Origin: Torymus aiolomorphi
Taxonomy: Eukaryota; Arthropoda; Insecta; Hymenoptera; Torymidae
Length of the DNA stretch: 64,000 bases
Assembly: GCA_036365515.1 (NCBI GenBank)
Contig: CM070874.1
Span: forward strand, 174,877,797 to 174,941,796
Reading direction: 5' to 3'
Shown here one piece after another: positions 38,718 through 48,065 of this stretch (positions are counted from its first letter, which is position 1; each line of letters begins with the position of its first letter). The notes beneath the pieces are model-generated. The model saw only the letters and a program-made list of their open reading frames with translations, had not been told where the DNA came from and ran no database searches. The translations under genes and the position numbers were made by a program.

Positions 38718-39008
38718 TACAGAAGATGAAAAATAGACAGACAAGACAAGATATATAAGATTGCCGTAGGGCATAGAAACGCCGACCGGTCCGAAGTAAT
38801 GAGTATAACAGTTCCGGGCCGGATTCCGGTGAACGCCGCGGGAAAGATTTTGGGTGTTTAGGGGGTAGAAATCCCTCACACCGCGGAGCCCGACGCTTCG
38901 TGATGGTCTTAGTGGGCCCCCCTCCATGCGGTAAGCAAGGACGGGAGCCTCGGAAGATTCACCTAGTACCTCGGAAAAAAAAAAAAAAAAAAAATAGAAC
39001 TTATGACA

Positions 39009-39552
39009 AATTTTAAATAAATTATGAATATATATACATATATTCTTTAAATTGTAGTCACATATTTTTTATTTTACTTGTAATTGTAATAAAATTGTAA
39101 TTGTAATTTGTCATTATAATATAAAAGAGACCATTTTATTTATTATTAAAATTCTAGTTCAGTTATCTTGTAATTGTATAAATCAATTTTCTTTTATAAT
39201 ATACGAATAGAAAATTGATTAAACCGTATACATATTCTATGTTGCTTCTAACCAAATTTATCAATTATATATTTATTATAGTCAAATTTATTATATACAA
39301 TAGATAAATTTGATTAGGAACAATATAGAATATGTATACAGGTCAATCGAATTTCTATTCGCACATTATAAAAGAAAATAAAATAGATTACATTCCATCT
39401 AGTCAAAAGATTCTAGTGATATATTTTTCATTTTTGTTTTGCTTTTATTTAGTGGTAATTTTTTTTTTTCATTTTAATTGTAAAATAAATTGAGTTTTAA
39501 TTTTTACATTTTTTTATATAAAATATAAAAGAATAACAAATTTATTGATCAT
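39009..39552. other. AT-rich spacer with foldback
   Basis: Contains an inverted repeat (39188-39262 with 39303-39380; ATACATATTCTATGTTGCTT and complement) of about 75-bp arms, probably a small AT-rich MITE. The rest is featureless. Confidence 0.6.
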
Positions 39553-39988
39553 CTAAAAATAATCTTTACCTATATTTCTCCGGGCTTGATTGCTAACGTC
39601 CTCAAAAGTCACCTCTGTACCTAAAGGTGCTCCTGGTAACGCTTGAACCGGCTCATGCATCCCTCCAGTAGTTACAAACAGTGCTGACTTGTATAAAAAT
39701 CTTGAATTGAATAAGTAATAGCCATCTCCTTTGAGAGCGTGATAGAGCCTCAAAGCTTTACAATCTGCACCATACAGATGAATAATCTATAAACAAAATA
39801 AAAAAATATTAATATTTATTATGTTAAATAAAAGTATTATCAAGAGAGAGAGGGGAGAGAGAGAAAGATAAAGGTAAAAACTTACCTTGTTAATAATTAT
39901 GTTAGACTGGTCAAGCTTGATTAATAGTAATCCTGATATTGCCAATTGCACCTTCTTCGAGCCATTACTTAAGCCAATTTAAGTAATT
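39553..39988 (-). CDS. Two 3' exons of a second OB-fold-like gene
   Basis: On the minus strand an exon (about 39988-39886) reads SKKVQLAISGLLLIKLDQSN and INK to a GTAAG donor. After a ~100-bp intron (AG at 39787-39788) a terminal exon 39786-39553 reads IIHLYGADCKALRLYHALKG and ends QARRNIGKDYF-stop. The junction is phase 0. The KVQLAI...IIHLYGADCK pattern resembles the ssDNA-binding OB folds of RPA1-like proteins, as does the gene at 32.2 kb on the other strand. The 5' end is uncertain: no clear acceptor or start above about 39990. Confidence 0.45.
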
Positions 39989-40570
39989 TGAGAATCTGTT
40001 GTTGTAATCTTGCTTGAACAGAGCAAATGTAAAATATGGTCGAGAGGTTAGGTTGGTCTTCGGCCTAAAATTTGAGAATAAAAGAATTGTATGCTACGAA
40101 TTATCAATTAAATTTAAAGTATTTTCAGTTTTCAATACTTACCTAGTGAATACAGCAGCGATAAGGTTGGCCTTCGTCTTGTACTCTTGTTCAGCACTTT
40201 ATTTACGAATCAGCACTTTATTTATGAAGAAGGGTATGCGAAGCTGGACGACGGAATCAAGTGTAAATTGTCATGGCATTGCGGAACACTGGAATTCGTC
40301 CGGAAGTGCTCATGGAAATTTAACTAACTTACTATATAAATTAAACTCTTGAAAACTTTGTAACTAAAATATTATTTATTTATAAAATATTTAGTAAATC
40401 AAATTCTATAATTTAATTTTGTATTTTTATTTTCATTTATCATCATTTTCATCATTTTCATTTAAATTTAGAATTTAAATTTAGATTCGCGGTTCTTGAA
40501 TCTAGAAACAAAATCAGCGGACCAATCACGTTCACGTTTTCGAGGCTTCACAACATCCGGCCATCAATTT

Positions 40571-41110
40571 TTTAAGAGAGGATTTAGGCGTTTAAAAGTG
40601 ATTTTATCGCATTATCTCATTAGGAATTGATTGTACATGAAATGTTAAACAGGAAAACGTTTTGTTTTGTTATAGTCTACAATTGTTACATTTATAATTT
40701 GTGTGAAGAAAGATTTTGTCAAGTTATAGCCGAAAATCGTCCATTTTATGTATATTTTAGCGTTTAAAATCGTTTTTATAAGTGTAACTCATCAGGAGTT
40801 GATTTTATATGAAAATGTTAAATGGAAAAAAGTTTTGTTTTATTATAATCTACAACTTTTACATTCAACATTTTTGTGTAAAATCAAATCCTGTCAAGTT
40901 ATAGCCGAAACTCGTCCATTTTATGTACATTTTAGCGTTTAAAATCGTTTTTATAAGTGTAACTCATCAGGAGTTGATTTTATATGAAAATGTTAAATGG
41001 GAAAAAGTTTTGTTTTATTATAATCTACAACTTTTACTTTCAACATTTTTGTGTAAAATCAAATCCTTTCAAGTTATAGCCGAAAATCGTCCATTTTTTA
41101 CCTTTTTTGT
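40571..41110. repeat. 175-bp tandem repeat, 3 copies
   Basis: Units start at about 40571, 40748 and 40923, each with GGAGTTGATTTTATATGAAA, GTTAAATGGAAAAAAGTTTT and AAGTTATAGCCGAAAATCGT. Copies 2 and 3 are almost identical. A related single unit lies at 33326-33490. The small frames starting at 40748 and 40923 are repeat artefacts. Confidence 0.9.
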
Positions 41111-41570
41111 CGTTTTTCGCAGTTACCTTTGCAAATATTGCTCGTAGAAAAAAGTGTCCAACAGAAAAAAGGTGTATTTTAATTAGTTTTAGCAGATAGA
41201 CCTGTAGATATAAGCTTAAAATTAATTTTTCTAATTATTAAGCTTAAAAATCGATATTTTGAAATATTTCTTTGTGCTCACATTTTTTTAATTTTTCATC
41301 GATCTATCTCAATTGAGAACCAGCACTTAGGTATAATTAGAGGAATATTTTCCCGCCATCCCGATGGAATCAGTTGAAAATTCATTGAGATAATCGAGGA
41401 ACTTGCGGACATACGGGCGTACAGACATACATACATCACAGAAACCGCTTAAAACGCACTCATTTTGACTGGAAAAGACTTTTCTTGTATCAAATTATTA
41501 GTTTTTGAAGTCAAACAATTTTCGCTCTGGTGAAATTATAAGGCTCTCCCGAGAAGCGGTCGTGCCTAAT
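41111..41570. other. Spacer
   Basis: AT-rich sequence with a GC-moderate stretch near 41400-41440 containing CATACATACAT. No gene recognised. Confidence 0.4.
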
Positions 41571-41750
41571 GATACATGGCATCATCAAGCAGATATAATA
41601 ATTTTTTCTGAAACTTATACTTTAAATTCAGATACATTTATAGATCTGATTGTAATAATTAAAGAAAGAAAGGAATAATTTGTTTTGCTAAAAAAAATTG
41701 TATATAATATAATAAAACATGAAACGTATAATTGTTATAAAAATGATAAC
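41571..41750 (+). pseudogene. Endonuclease-domain N-terminal fragment
   Basis: The frame reads WHHQADIIIFSETYTLNSDT, then IDL, and after one TAA at about 41677 continues YNIIKHETYNCYKND. DIIIFSETYT matches the first acidic motif (D-I-I-x-x-x-E-T) of APE-type endonuclease domains. It lies immediately before the 41751-43005 foldback and in the same orientation as the endonuclease remainder after it, so it is probably the 5' part of the same ORF. No helicase sequence was found upstream. Confidence 0.4.
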
Positions 41751-41934
41751 CCAGTTGAAAGTAACAAATAAAATCCAATAAAAAAATTTTGTATAAGATA
41801 TTATAAGTGATTTTTAAGCAGATGGTAGAAGATCGTATAATTATAATTCTTGAATTTACTGGCCAAGTCTACCAATAGATGTTTTTTTGTTCCTTTTTAA
41901 TTGCAACAGGAGTTGGAATAAAAAATGATGAAAA

Positions 41935-41995
41935 ACACCTTTTTATGAATCAACCTTTCGGACATTTTTTATTGTTATGTCCCTCTTCAGCCCTC
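41935..41995 (-). ncRNA. Degenerate hammerhead ribozyme (minus strand)
   Basis: Reverse complement of the 42606-42676 motif: CTGAAGA, stem II GGGACAT/ATGTCC, then GAAAG instead of GAAAC, which breaks the ACGT stem III core. Probably inactive. Confidence 0.6.
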
Positions 41996-42459
41996 CCTTT
42001 TGCCTCTACATGGCCTTAATCATTATTAAGAGCAGAATTCGCTATTTTTAATAAAGGAATTGTAATCATTCGGTAGTCTAGTAATTTCAAACTGTCTGTT
42101 AAGATAATTTTTTTGCGTGTGAATATATAAAGCTTCTGAGAAAAATCTTTTTGCGTTATTAACTTCATTATCTAATATTTTAACATTTTTAATTTTTAAA
42201 AATGTTAAATTCTGTTCTTAATAATGATTAAGGCCATGAAGAGGCAAAATGGAGTTAATGGGAACGCACGCATTGAGGAGGTAAGTCTTGGTCTAGCCGC
42301 GTATACACTAGTAGAAAAACCTTAGCCACCATTGGCTATACTTCTTCCAATGCGTGTCGCCTTATTACCGCTTTCTGTACTCCAGCACTGGCATTGACAC
42401 TTAGCTCCACCCTCTCTCGTCCAACGACTATCTTAATATGTAGTAGTGCGAAGCATTAG

Positions 42460-42545
42460 TATAAAAGCGACGGAAATGTATGAGTTATTGACGAGCGGAT
42501 TGTCGTCCCGCAAAATAACTAATCTGACTACGACTAATTGTAAGT
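42460..42545 (+). promoter_or_regulatory. Candidate TATA promoter and splice donor
   Basis: TATAAAAG at 42460-42467 is followed about 30 bp downstream by a GC-moderate stretch and by a consensus donor TTG/GTAAGT-like GTAAGT at 42540. The hammerhead lies about 65 bp beyond. Penelope-type elements are known to carry promoters and an intron in their leader, so this may be the transcription start of the element. Inferred from spacing only. Confidence 0.4.
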
Positions 42546-42605
42546 TTCTTCGTAATTGTTTAAAACGTCTAATAATTTGTCACAACATATATGTATTATT
42601 ATTTT

Positions 42606-42676
42606 AATTTTATAATTTAGTATCCTGAAGAGGGACATAACAATAAAAAATGTCCGAAACGTTGATTCATAAAAAG
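42606..42676 (+). ncRNA. Type I hammerhead ribozyme motif (Penelope-like)
   Basis: Core CTGAAGA at 42625-42631, stem II GGGACAT/ATGTCC with an AACAATAAAAA-type loop, then GAAAC at 42656-42660. Stem III is the minimal ACGT palindrome, and cleavage would follow T 42663. Stem I forms from ATC (42622-42624) with GAT (42664-42666), then an internal loop, then TTTTAT (42608-42613) with ATAAAA (42669-42674). All invariant core positions are present. Short palindromic stem III is typical of Penelope hammerheads that act as dimers. Confidence 0.8.
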
Positions 42677-43164
42677 GTGTTTTTCATCATTTTTTATTCC
42701 AACTCCTGTTGCAATTAAAAAGGAACAAAAAAACATCTATTGGTAGATCCATTGGTAAATTCAAGAATTATAATAGATATTATAAGTATTTGCACCAGTA
42801 AGATCTTATGAAATCAAATGAAATGTGAGTGTTAATCGGCATAAACTAATGTTTTCATTAGCTCAAGCCAATCAATAGATTATGACGATGTTGTTTATGC
42901 TGATGACACATTTTATTTAATTTAATAAGATTTTACTGGTGCAAATACTTATAATATCTTATGCAAATTTTTTTTATTGGATTTTATTGGTTACTTTCAA
43001 CTGGGAATTTACAGCATATCGACTTAGTTTTGATTCAAATAAATAATAATTTAATTCTTCCTGGCTACAAATCACCATCTGTTGACAAAAATACATTTGA
43101 AACAAATATAGACAATTTGGATAATAAGACTCGGGTGGTGATACTATCAACTTATTTATTCACT

Positions 43165-43245
43165 CAAATAAATAACGACGTTTCGGGCCGTACAGAACGA
43201 CGTACGTTACAAGGCCCTCATCAGGTTCCAATTTAGTTATTTCTA
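43165..43245 (-). ncRNA. Type I hammerhead ribozyme motif (minus strand)
   Basis: On the minus strand: CTGATGA, stem II GGGCC/GGCCC with a long ACGTACGTCGT-containing loop, then GAAAC, stem III ACGT, cleavage site C. Stem I is AAC/GTT next to the core, then an internal loop and AAATAA/TTATTT. All conserved core bases are intact. Confidence 0.8.
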
Positions 43246-43352
43246 CAAAAACAACTTTCGGCAACACGCTAGATGGTAGAGCGGTGAATACAAGCTTCAC
43301 TGTCGCGTTATATTCTTATATATAAGACGTGTTGCCGAAAGTTGTTTTTGTA

Positions 43353-43430
43353 GAAATAACTAAATTGGAACCAGATGAGGGCCTTGTAACGTACGTCGTT
43401 CTGTACGGGCCGAAACGTCGTTACTTATTT
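43353..43430 (+). ncRNA. Degenerate hammerhead ribozyme (plus strand)
   Basis: Partner of the minus-strand motif. The core reads CAGATGA instead of CTGATGA, and stem II is altered to GGGCC/GGGCC, while GAAACGTC is kept. Probably inactive. Confidence 0.65.
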
Positions 43431-44615
43431 GAGTGAATAAATAAGTTGATAGTATCACCACCCGAGTCTTATTATCCAAATTAATCTATGGCTATCACTA
43501 GAGTCATTTAATCATCAAATATAGACAAATTTGAAATATCTAAATTTATTAATAATAATATAATCTTTATTGGAGATTTCAATTACAACGTTAATTTAGA
43601 AAATTCATATTTAGAAAAATTTTTAAGGAATAAAAATTCATCAAGGGCATTACCAAATAATATATCGACAACAAATTTCAATACACAAATTGATGTTATA
43701 TTTATTTCAAACAATATAAAAAATTATAAAGCAGGTGTATATGAAAGTTTTTTTTCAGATCATAAACCAATTTTCATTGGAATAAACAATTTAATAAATA
43801 ATATTAATAATACTGGTAACAATAATATTAACAATAATATTAAAAATAATAACAATGATTATGATAATAATAATAGTTCTATTAAATTATTTGAAAAACT
43901 AAATAATATGGAAAATGTAAACGACAATTCATAATAGTGAAATTTATAAATGGAATATAATAGGTTTAAAAAATGATGAAGGCGTTTCATGTTATGCTAA
44001 GTCAGCTGTACAAGCTTTATTACATAGCTATTCTTTAAGAAATTATATTGATTCATTTGAAAAAGATAACCTTATGAAAACAATTTACAATGAATATATA
44101 TTTTAAAAAAATATAGATATTTTTACATTCAGAACATTAATTCATTCTAATTATGTAAGATGCCAACAACAAGACGTAGCAGAATTTATTATGGATATTT
44201 ATCAGAAATCTGATTTATTAAAACATACTATTGGTCATACACTTATAAATCAAATAAAATGTTTTAATTGTAACTTTTATTCAGAAGCATTGGTAGATAA
44301 TTATATACTTATTTTAAATTTACCGAATATTACAGGCAAAAATCATATTTATGACTTAAATGATATAATTAACTATAACTATAATAATTATAAAAGTTTA
44401 GACATCAAATGTAATAATTCCCAAAGAACATTACAACATAAAACAATTATAAAATCAAAAAGCAACAAAATTTATATTTTGCATCTATCACTATTTTTCG
44501 TTGATAATTTAAATAATTTATCTAAAATAAAAAATTGTAAAATAAGTAAATTACCTGAAACAGAAATATTTATTGATAACAAAAGATATAAAATGATCAA
44601 TACTATATTTCATCA

Positions 44616-44907
44616 CACTGAGAAAAAAATAGGTTATGTTTACCGAAGTGAGGGTTGTAGGAATTGACGAATCCGCTTAGGCTGTGATAGATACACAGTT
44701 CGGCAATTTTTACCACAATTTTCGGTAGCAACTGCCTTACCGATCAAGCTCAAGAGGTTTTAGAAGAACATTTCGGTAATTCCTACCACACGCTGTAGTA
44801 GTTTCAGCTTAAGCTATATAGCTTATATGGCGTAACCTCTACTACCCAAGAATTTCGGTAATATTTACTGCAGATTCGGCAGTTTCTGCGGATTTTTTTT
44901 CTCAGTG
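44616..44907. mobile_element. CACTG-ended MITE, 292 bp
   Basis: Terminal inverted repeats CACTGAGAAAAAAAT and ATTTTTTTTCTCAGTG, flanked by CA at 44614-44615 and 44908-44909. Excision with one CA restores the protease frame (IFHH-GNNIDSGHY). The interior has TTTCGGTAA and TTACCGA words. CACTG ends with a 2-bp duplication resemble CMC/EnSpm-type elements; the superfamily is tentative. Confidence 0.8.
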
Positions 44908-45063
44908 CACGGAAATAATATTGATTCAGGACATTATACCAATATGTTGAAAACAAGTAATAAATGGATGAAAGTAAATGATTTAAACGTAAATATAAAT
45001 AAATGGCCATATTGTGCAAAAGATACATATTGTAATAGAAGAAAAATAAAGAGAATAAATTAA

Positions 45064-45254
45064 ATTATAAATAAAATATAAATAATAAGGAACAAAATTG
45101 GTTAATTAATATAATAAGTTAAAAAAAAATATTATAATTTTCATTACAATACATTATTTAGTCAATTAAGGTGGTGTAATAGTCCTATTTTAACACTAAC
45201 TCTGTTTTGTCGGAGGAATATGTAAAAAAAAATAATTAATATAAATAAAATGAT

Positions 45255-45316
<62 letters not shown>

Positions 45317-45353
45317 AAATAATATTAATATGTCGAAAAAAATTGATTTAAGT
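45064..45353. other. AT-rich spacer with (AAT)n
   Basis: Holds an AAT trinucleotide run at about 45256-45314. Ends with AAGT (45350-45353), the left target duplication of the solo LTR. Confidence 0.6.
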
Positions 45354-46757
45354 TGTCACGGCCTGCCGTACCGACGTCGAGTATAAGCCGTAGTTGAAGT
45401 AACTCATGCGCGCGAACGCGAGATGGCGCGTCGATGCAGAATCTGAGCTGCATCGACGTGATGACTAGCGGACCGCGGCGAGTCGGCGGCCATCTTATAG
45501 TTCGCTACGATATTCTGCAACCGCTTTTCGTTTCGCTCCACCTTGTTTCGCCCGTTATTAAAAGAAGACTCGTTCGTTCTTTTGAAGAGAAGTACTGTGT
45601 CAGAGCGCGAATCACGAGAGTTTTGCTCGTGATATACACAAATAGTGTATTGAAGTACTTCTGCGGTTTCCGCGCGTTAAAGTGCATAGTTCAAGTGCGA
45701 CAAGCTAGTATCACCTGCCGCACCCAAACCACTTAGTGTCTGGAGGAAGTAATAGCTCTTTTCGTGTCAGCTCCTCCGCAGCATCAAGATTTTTATATTA
45801 CTCAGGAAGTAAGACCAGACACGTCCGAGACCGATCAACTACTTGAGCCGTTGCTAAATTGGGTAAAAGGTAAGCGTGCACGCATTCTTCCGCGCCGCGT
45901 ATTCTCCACGTAACCGCTTGTCCAGGCTCGTCGTACCTGCACATCGGCTTCGAGTAGGCGTTCTCGTGCGGTGAGAGCAAGTGCGAGGAGAGAGTGTAGG
46001 CATCGGGCTCGCGCTTCATCAAGGTTAAACGCGAGGTCAAACCACCGGCTTTTTCAAAGCCGGTGAGTGCGCACAACAGGTGCGCATACGTGTAAACCCG
46101 CCGTCTACCCTCTCTCTCACACTTATACGTGTGTGCGTCGCGCGGCGATCGTGACTGCTCTCACACTTCGTCGCTTTACTCGGTGAGCGCGCGCGTAGAG
46201 TACCGCACACGTGAGGCGTATTATACCTCACGTGCGCGGCGTAAATTACCGCGAGCGTGACGTCAGTCTCCGAGGCAACTGACGTCAGAGGTAATGTGCT
46301 GGCGCACCGTTTAGATAGGGAATACGCAAACCTAAATTCATTTCTTTTACATTTCTGATCCATTATCACACCGCAACTTCTTTTATTTAATAAACCATAG
46401 TCTTTTGTTATTAACTTTAACCACTCGAGTTATCATTTCGCGATCTTAGTCATTCCCCGCTCCCCGATGCCTCCGCGGTCGTTACGTAAGAGAATACGTT
46501 TCGTTACATCTGAGCAGCCGGCACACGAACCAGTGACCAGGAGAGGAGTTCGAGTCACTGGTGAGAAATAAAGCGCGAGTCTTCGACTTGCGTGTTGCAC
46601 GGTAAGTAACCAGATTAGGTTAACATTGCACGACGTTGTAGCGTCTGTTGCCTAATCTGGCTATTATATCTCCAGGAATTGAAACAAGAGATATGGATTT
46701 GAATCGCTAAGGTACATAGGCGAAACGTGCCTTAGCCCGAAAATCCACCCCATGACA
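45354..46757. mobile_element. Solo LTR, 1404 bp
   Basis: Starts TGTCACGG and ends CCATGACA (inverted TGTCA/TGACA), flanked by the 4-bp duplication AAGT at 45350-45353 and 46758-46761. GC-rich interior without coding capacity, with AATAAA signals near 46389 and 46567. No internal retrotransposon sequence remains, so it is a recombination product. TSD length and termini fit gypsy or BEL/Pao families; orientation and family are not resolved. Confidence 0.8.
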
Positions 46758-46761
46758 AAGT

Positions 46762-47899
46762 TAATATAATAATTAATATTAAATTATTATTATAAATATT
46801 AATTTAGAAATTATACATTTTTCATAATTTTTATATCTAGTTATTTTATAAATAAATTTAATTTAGTTTTAATTTTTTATATATTAATATATTTCAGCTT
46901 TAAAATTTTAAAATTAAAATTTATGGGATAAGCTATAAATTTTTATTAATAAAAAATTTAAAAGTTAATTTTTATAGGAATGAAAATTTTTATTTATAGA
47001 TAGTTTGTTTTAATTAATAATATCAAATTAATATTAAATATTTAATTTATTTATTTATAAAATTATTAATTTTAAGAAATTTAATTTAGTAATAGTGATA
47101 AAATTAGTAATTATTAAATTATTAGATTAATATTTTCTAAGAAATTAATTTAAGGAATTAGGCAATAATGATTATTCAACTGTTTATTAAAAACATTGTT
47201 TTTTGAGATTAATTTAAAATATGTTCTGCTCAATGATTATTTAAGTAGCTGCAGTATCTTAACTGTAAAAAGGTAGCATAATCATTTGTCTTTTTATTAA
47301 GATCTAGAATGAATGAATTAATGAAATAATAACTGTCTCAGATTAATCAATAATAGTACATTTCGACACTGGTGCGGATGGTAATGATTTACTTCGTGTG
47401 ACGTTTTTCGCACGAGCGAAGCGAGTGGTATAAATAAATTTTATTTTAAGTTAAAAATCTTAAAATTTTTAAATAGACGAGAAGACCCTACAGAATTTTA
47501 TATTTAAAAATATTATTTTAAAAATATTTTTAAAAATTTTAAGTTTACATATTTTATTGGGGCGATATAAAAATTTAAATAATATTTTAATTAGATTTAA
47601 TATTAAATGTTTAAATTTAAGATCCATAATTTATGAACTTAAGTTAAATTACCTTATGGATAACAGCGTTATTTTATTAAAGAGATCTAATCGATGATAA
47701 ATTTTGCGATCTCGATGTTGAATTAAGATGATAATTATTGGAAATAATAATTTTATTTAGTATGTTCGACTATTAAAATCTTACATGATTTGAGTTTAGA
47801 TCGGCACGAGCCAGATCGGATTCTATCTTTTATTTGTTTAATAATTATTGTACGAAAGGACTTAATTATTTTAATAATTAATTTTATTTGTTAAATATT
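46762..47899 (+). pseudogene. rrnL: NUMT: mitochondrial large-subunit rRNA, partial
   Basis: Contains canonical arthropod 16S landmarks in order: ACTGTTTATTAAAAACATTG near 47178, AACTGTAAAAAGGTAGCATA near 47261, GACGAGAAGACCCTACAGAA near 47477, TTGGGGCGATATAAAAATTT near 47558, TTATGGATAACAGCGTTATT near 47655, TACGAAAGGACTTAATTATT near 47851. The 5' third is AT-rich and its true start is unclear. A GC-richer segment at about 47350-47428, before the GACGAGAAG block, looks like an insertion. As it sits among nuclear transposons it is a nuclear copy, not an active rRNA. Confidence 0.92.
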
Positions 47900-47965
47900 A
47901 TTGTTTTGGCAGATTAGTGTTTTAAATTTAGAATTTAAATATAAATAATTTTTATTTAAACAATA
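47900..47965 (+). pseudogene. trnL1: NUMT: mitochondrial tRNA-Leu(UAG)
   Basis: Acceptor stem ATTGTTT (47900-47906) pairs perfectly with AAACAAT (47958-47964). The anticodon arm TTAAA-TTTAGAA-TTTAA gives anticodon TAG. Position directly after rrnL is as in arthropod mitochondrial genomes. Structure is well preserved, indicating a fairly recent transfer. Confidence 0.82.
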
Positions 47966-47974
47966 ATTTATATT

Positions 47975-48065
47975 TATAATTTTATATTTATTTCATTGGA
48001 TATAATAGTAATAGTTTTAGTATCTATTGCATTTGTAACTCTTTTAGATAAAATCGTACAAAATA
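47975..48065 (+). pseudogene. nad1: NUMT: nad1 N-terminal fragment
   Basis: In the invertebrate mitochondrial code a frame reads FISLDMMVMVLVSIAFVTLL, resembling the first transmembrane helix of NADH dehydrogenase subunit 1. Similarity ends as the ~105-bp dispersed repeat begins. Completes the rrnL-trnL1-nad1 order. Confidence 0.65.

Larger units (their letters stand above)
33602..38994 (+). mobile_element. R1-like non-LTR retrotransposon, element 2
   Basis: Complete element bounded by an exact 14-bp target duplication TAGAACTTATGACA at 33588-33601 and 38995-39008, ending in about 20 A residues. 5' UTR 33602-34348, ORF1 intact, ORF2 with a few disabling mutations, 3' UTR 38718-38974. The exact duplication and the open ORF1 indicate a younger insertion than element 1. 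It belongs to a related but distinct family: same domain order, clearly different protein sequence, and a conserved 3' UTR block (AGGGGGTAGAAATCCCTCAC, GATGGTCTTAGTGGGC). Confidence 0.94.
41751..43005. mobile_element. Complex foldback with hammerhead ribozymes (Penelope-like fragment)
   Basis: Outer arms 41751-41809 and 42949-43005 are near-perfect complements (CCAGTTGAAAGTAACAAATA). Inside, 41850-41990 pairs with 42614-42780, and 42004-42045 with 42207-42252. A unique 360-bp segment (42253-42613) with a TATA box lies in the right half. Both inner arms carry a hammerhead ribozyme sequence. A short reverse-transcriptase-like string YDDVVYADDTFYL lies at about 42880-42925. The hammerheads and inverted arms recall the pLTRs of Penelope-like elements. 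No clean target duplication was identified. Confidence 0.6.
43116..43515. mobile_element. Penelope-like foldback with 13-bp target duplication
   Basis: 400 bp bounded by CAAATATAGACAA at 43103-43115 and 43516-43528. Arms 43116-43273 and 43329-43488 are inverted copies (AATAAGACTCGGGTGGTGAT and complement), each with a hammerhead core. Removing 413 bp rejoins the endonuclease frame precisely (..FETNIDK-FEISKFI..). Inverted pLTR-like copies with hammerheads are the signature of Penelope-like retroelements. No RT is inside, so it is non-autonomous or a truncated end product. Confidence 0.85.
43006..45063 (+). pseudogene. Endonuclease-ubiquitin protease (C19) fusion, transposon-derived, broken
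   Basis: Reads HIDLVLIQINNNLILPGYKS, then (after the 43116-43515 insertion) IIFIGDFNYNVNL, NTQIDVIFI and SFFSDHKPIFIGI: an APE-type endonuclease with GDFN and SDH motifs. An Asn-rich linker follows. After a one-base shift near 43931 the frame continues as a ubiquitin-specific protease: Cys box GLKNDEGVSCYAKSAVQALL (Cys codon 43990), QQDVAEF (44164-44187), a C-F-N-C pair at 44260-44271, and His box GNNIDSGHYTNML (44911 on) with W..VND, ending at TAA 45061. Other lesions: TAA 44103 and a MITE at 44616. Endonuclease plus cysteine protease domains suggest the C-terminus of a Helentron-like or related self-replicating transposon; the assignment is an inference. Confidence 0.75.

Noticed and set aside
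46037..46369. 110-codon minus-strand ORF and neighbours in the solo LTR
   Set aside because: GC-rich LTR sequence; no similarity to any gene I recognise.
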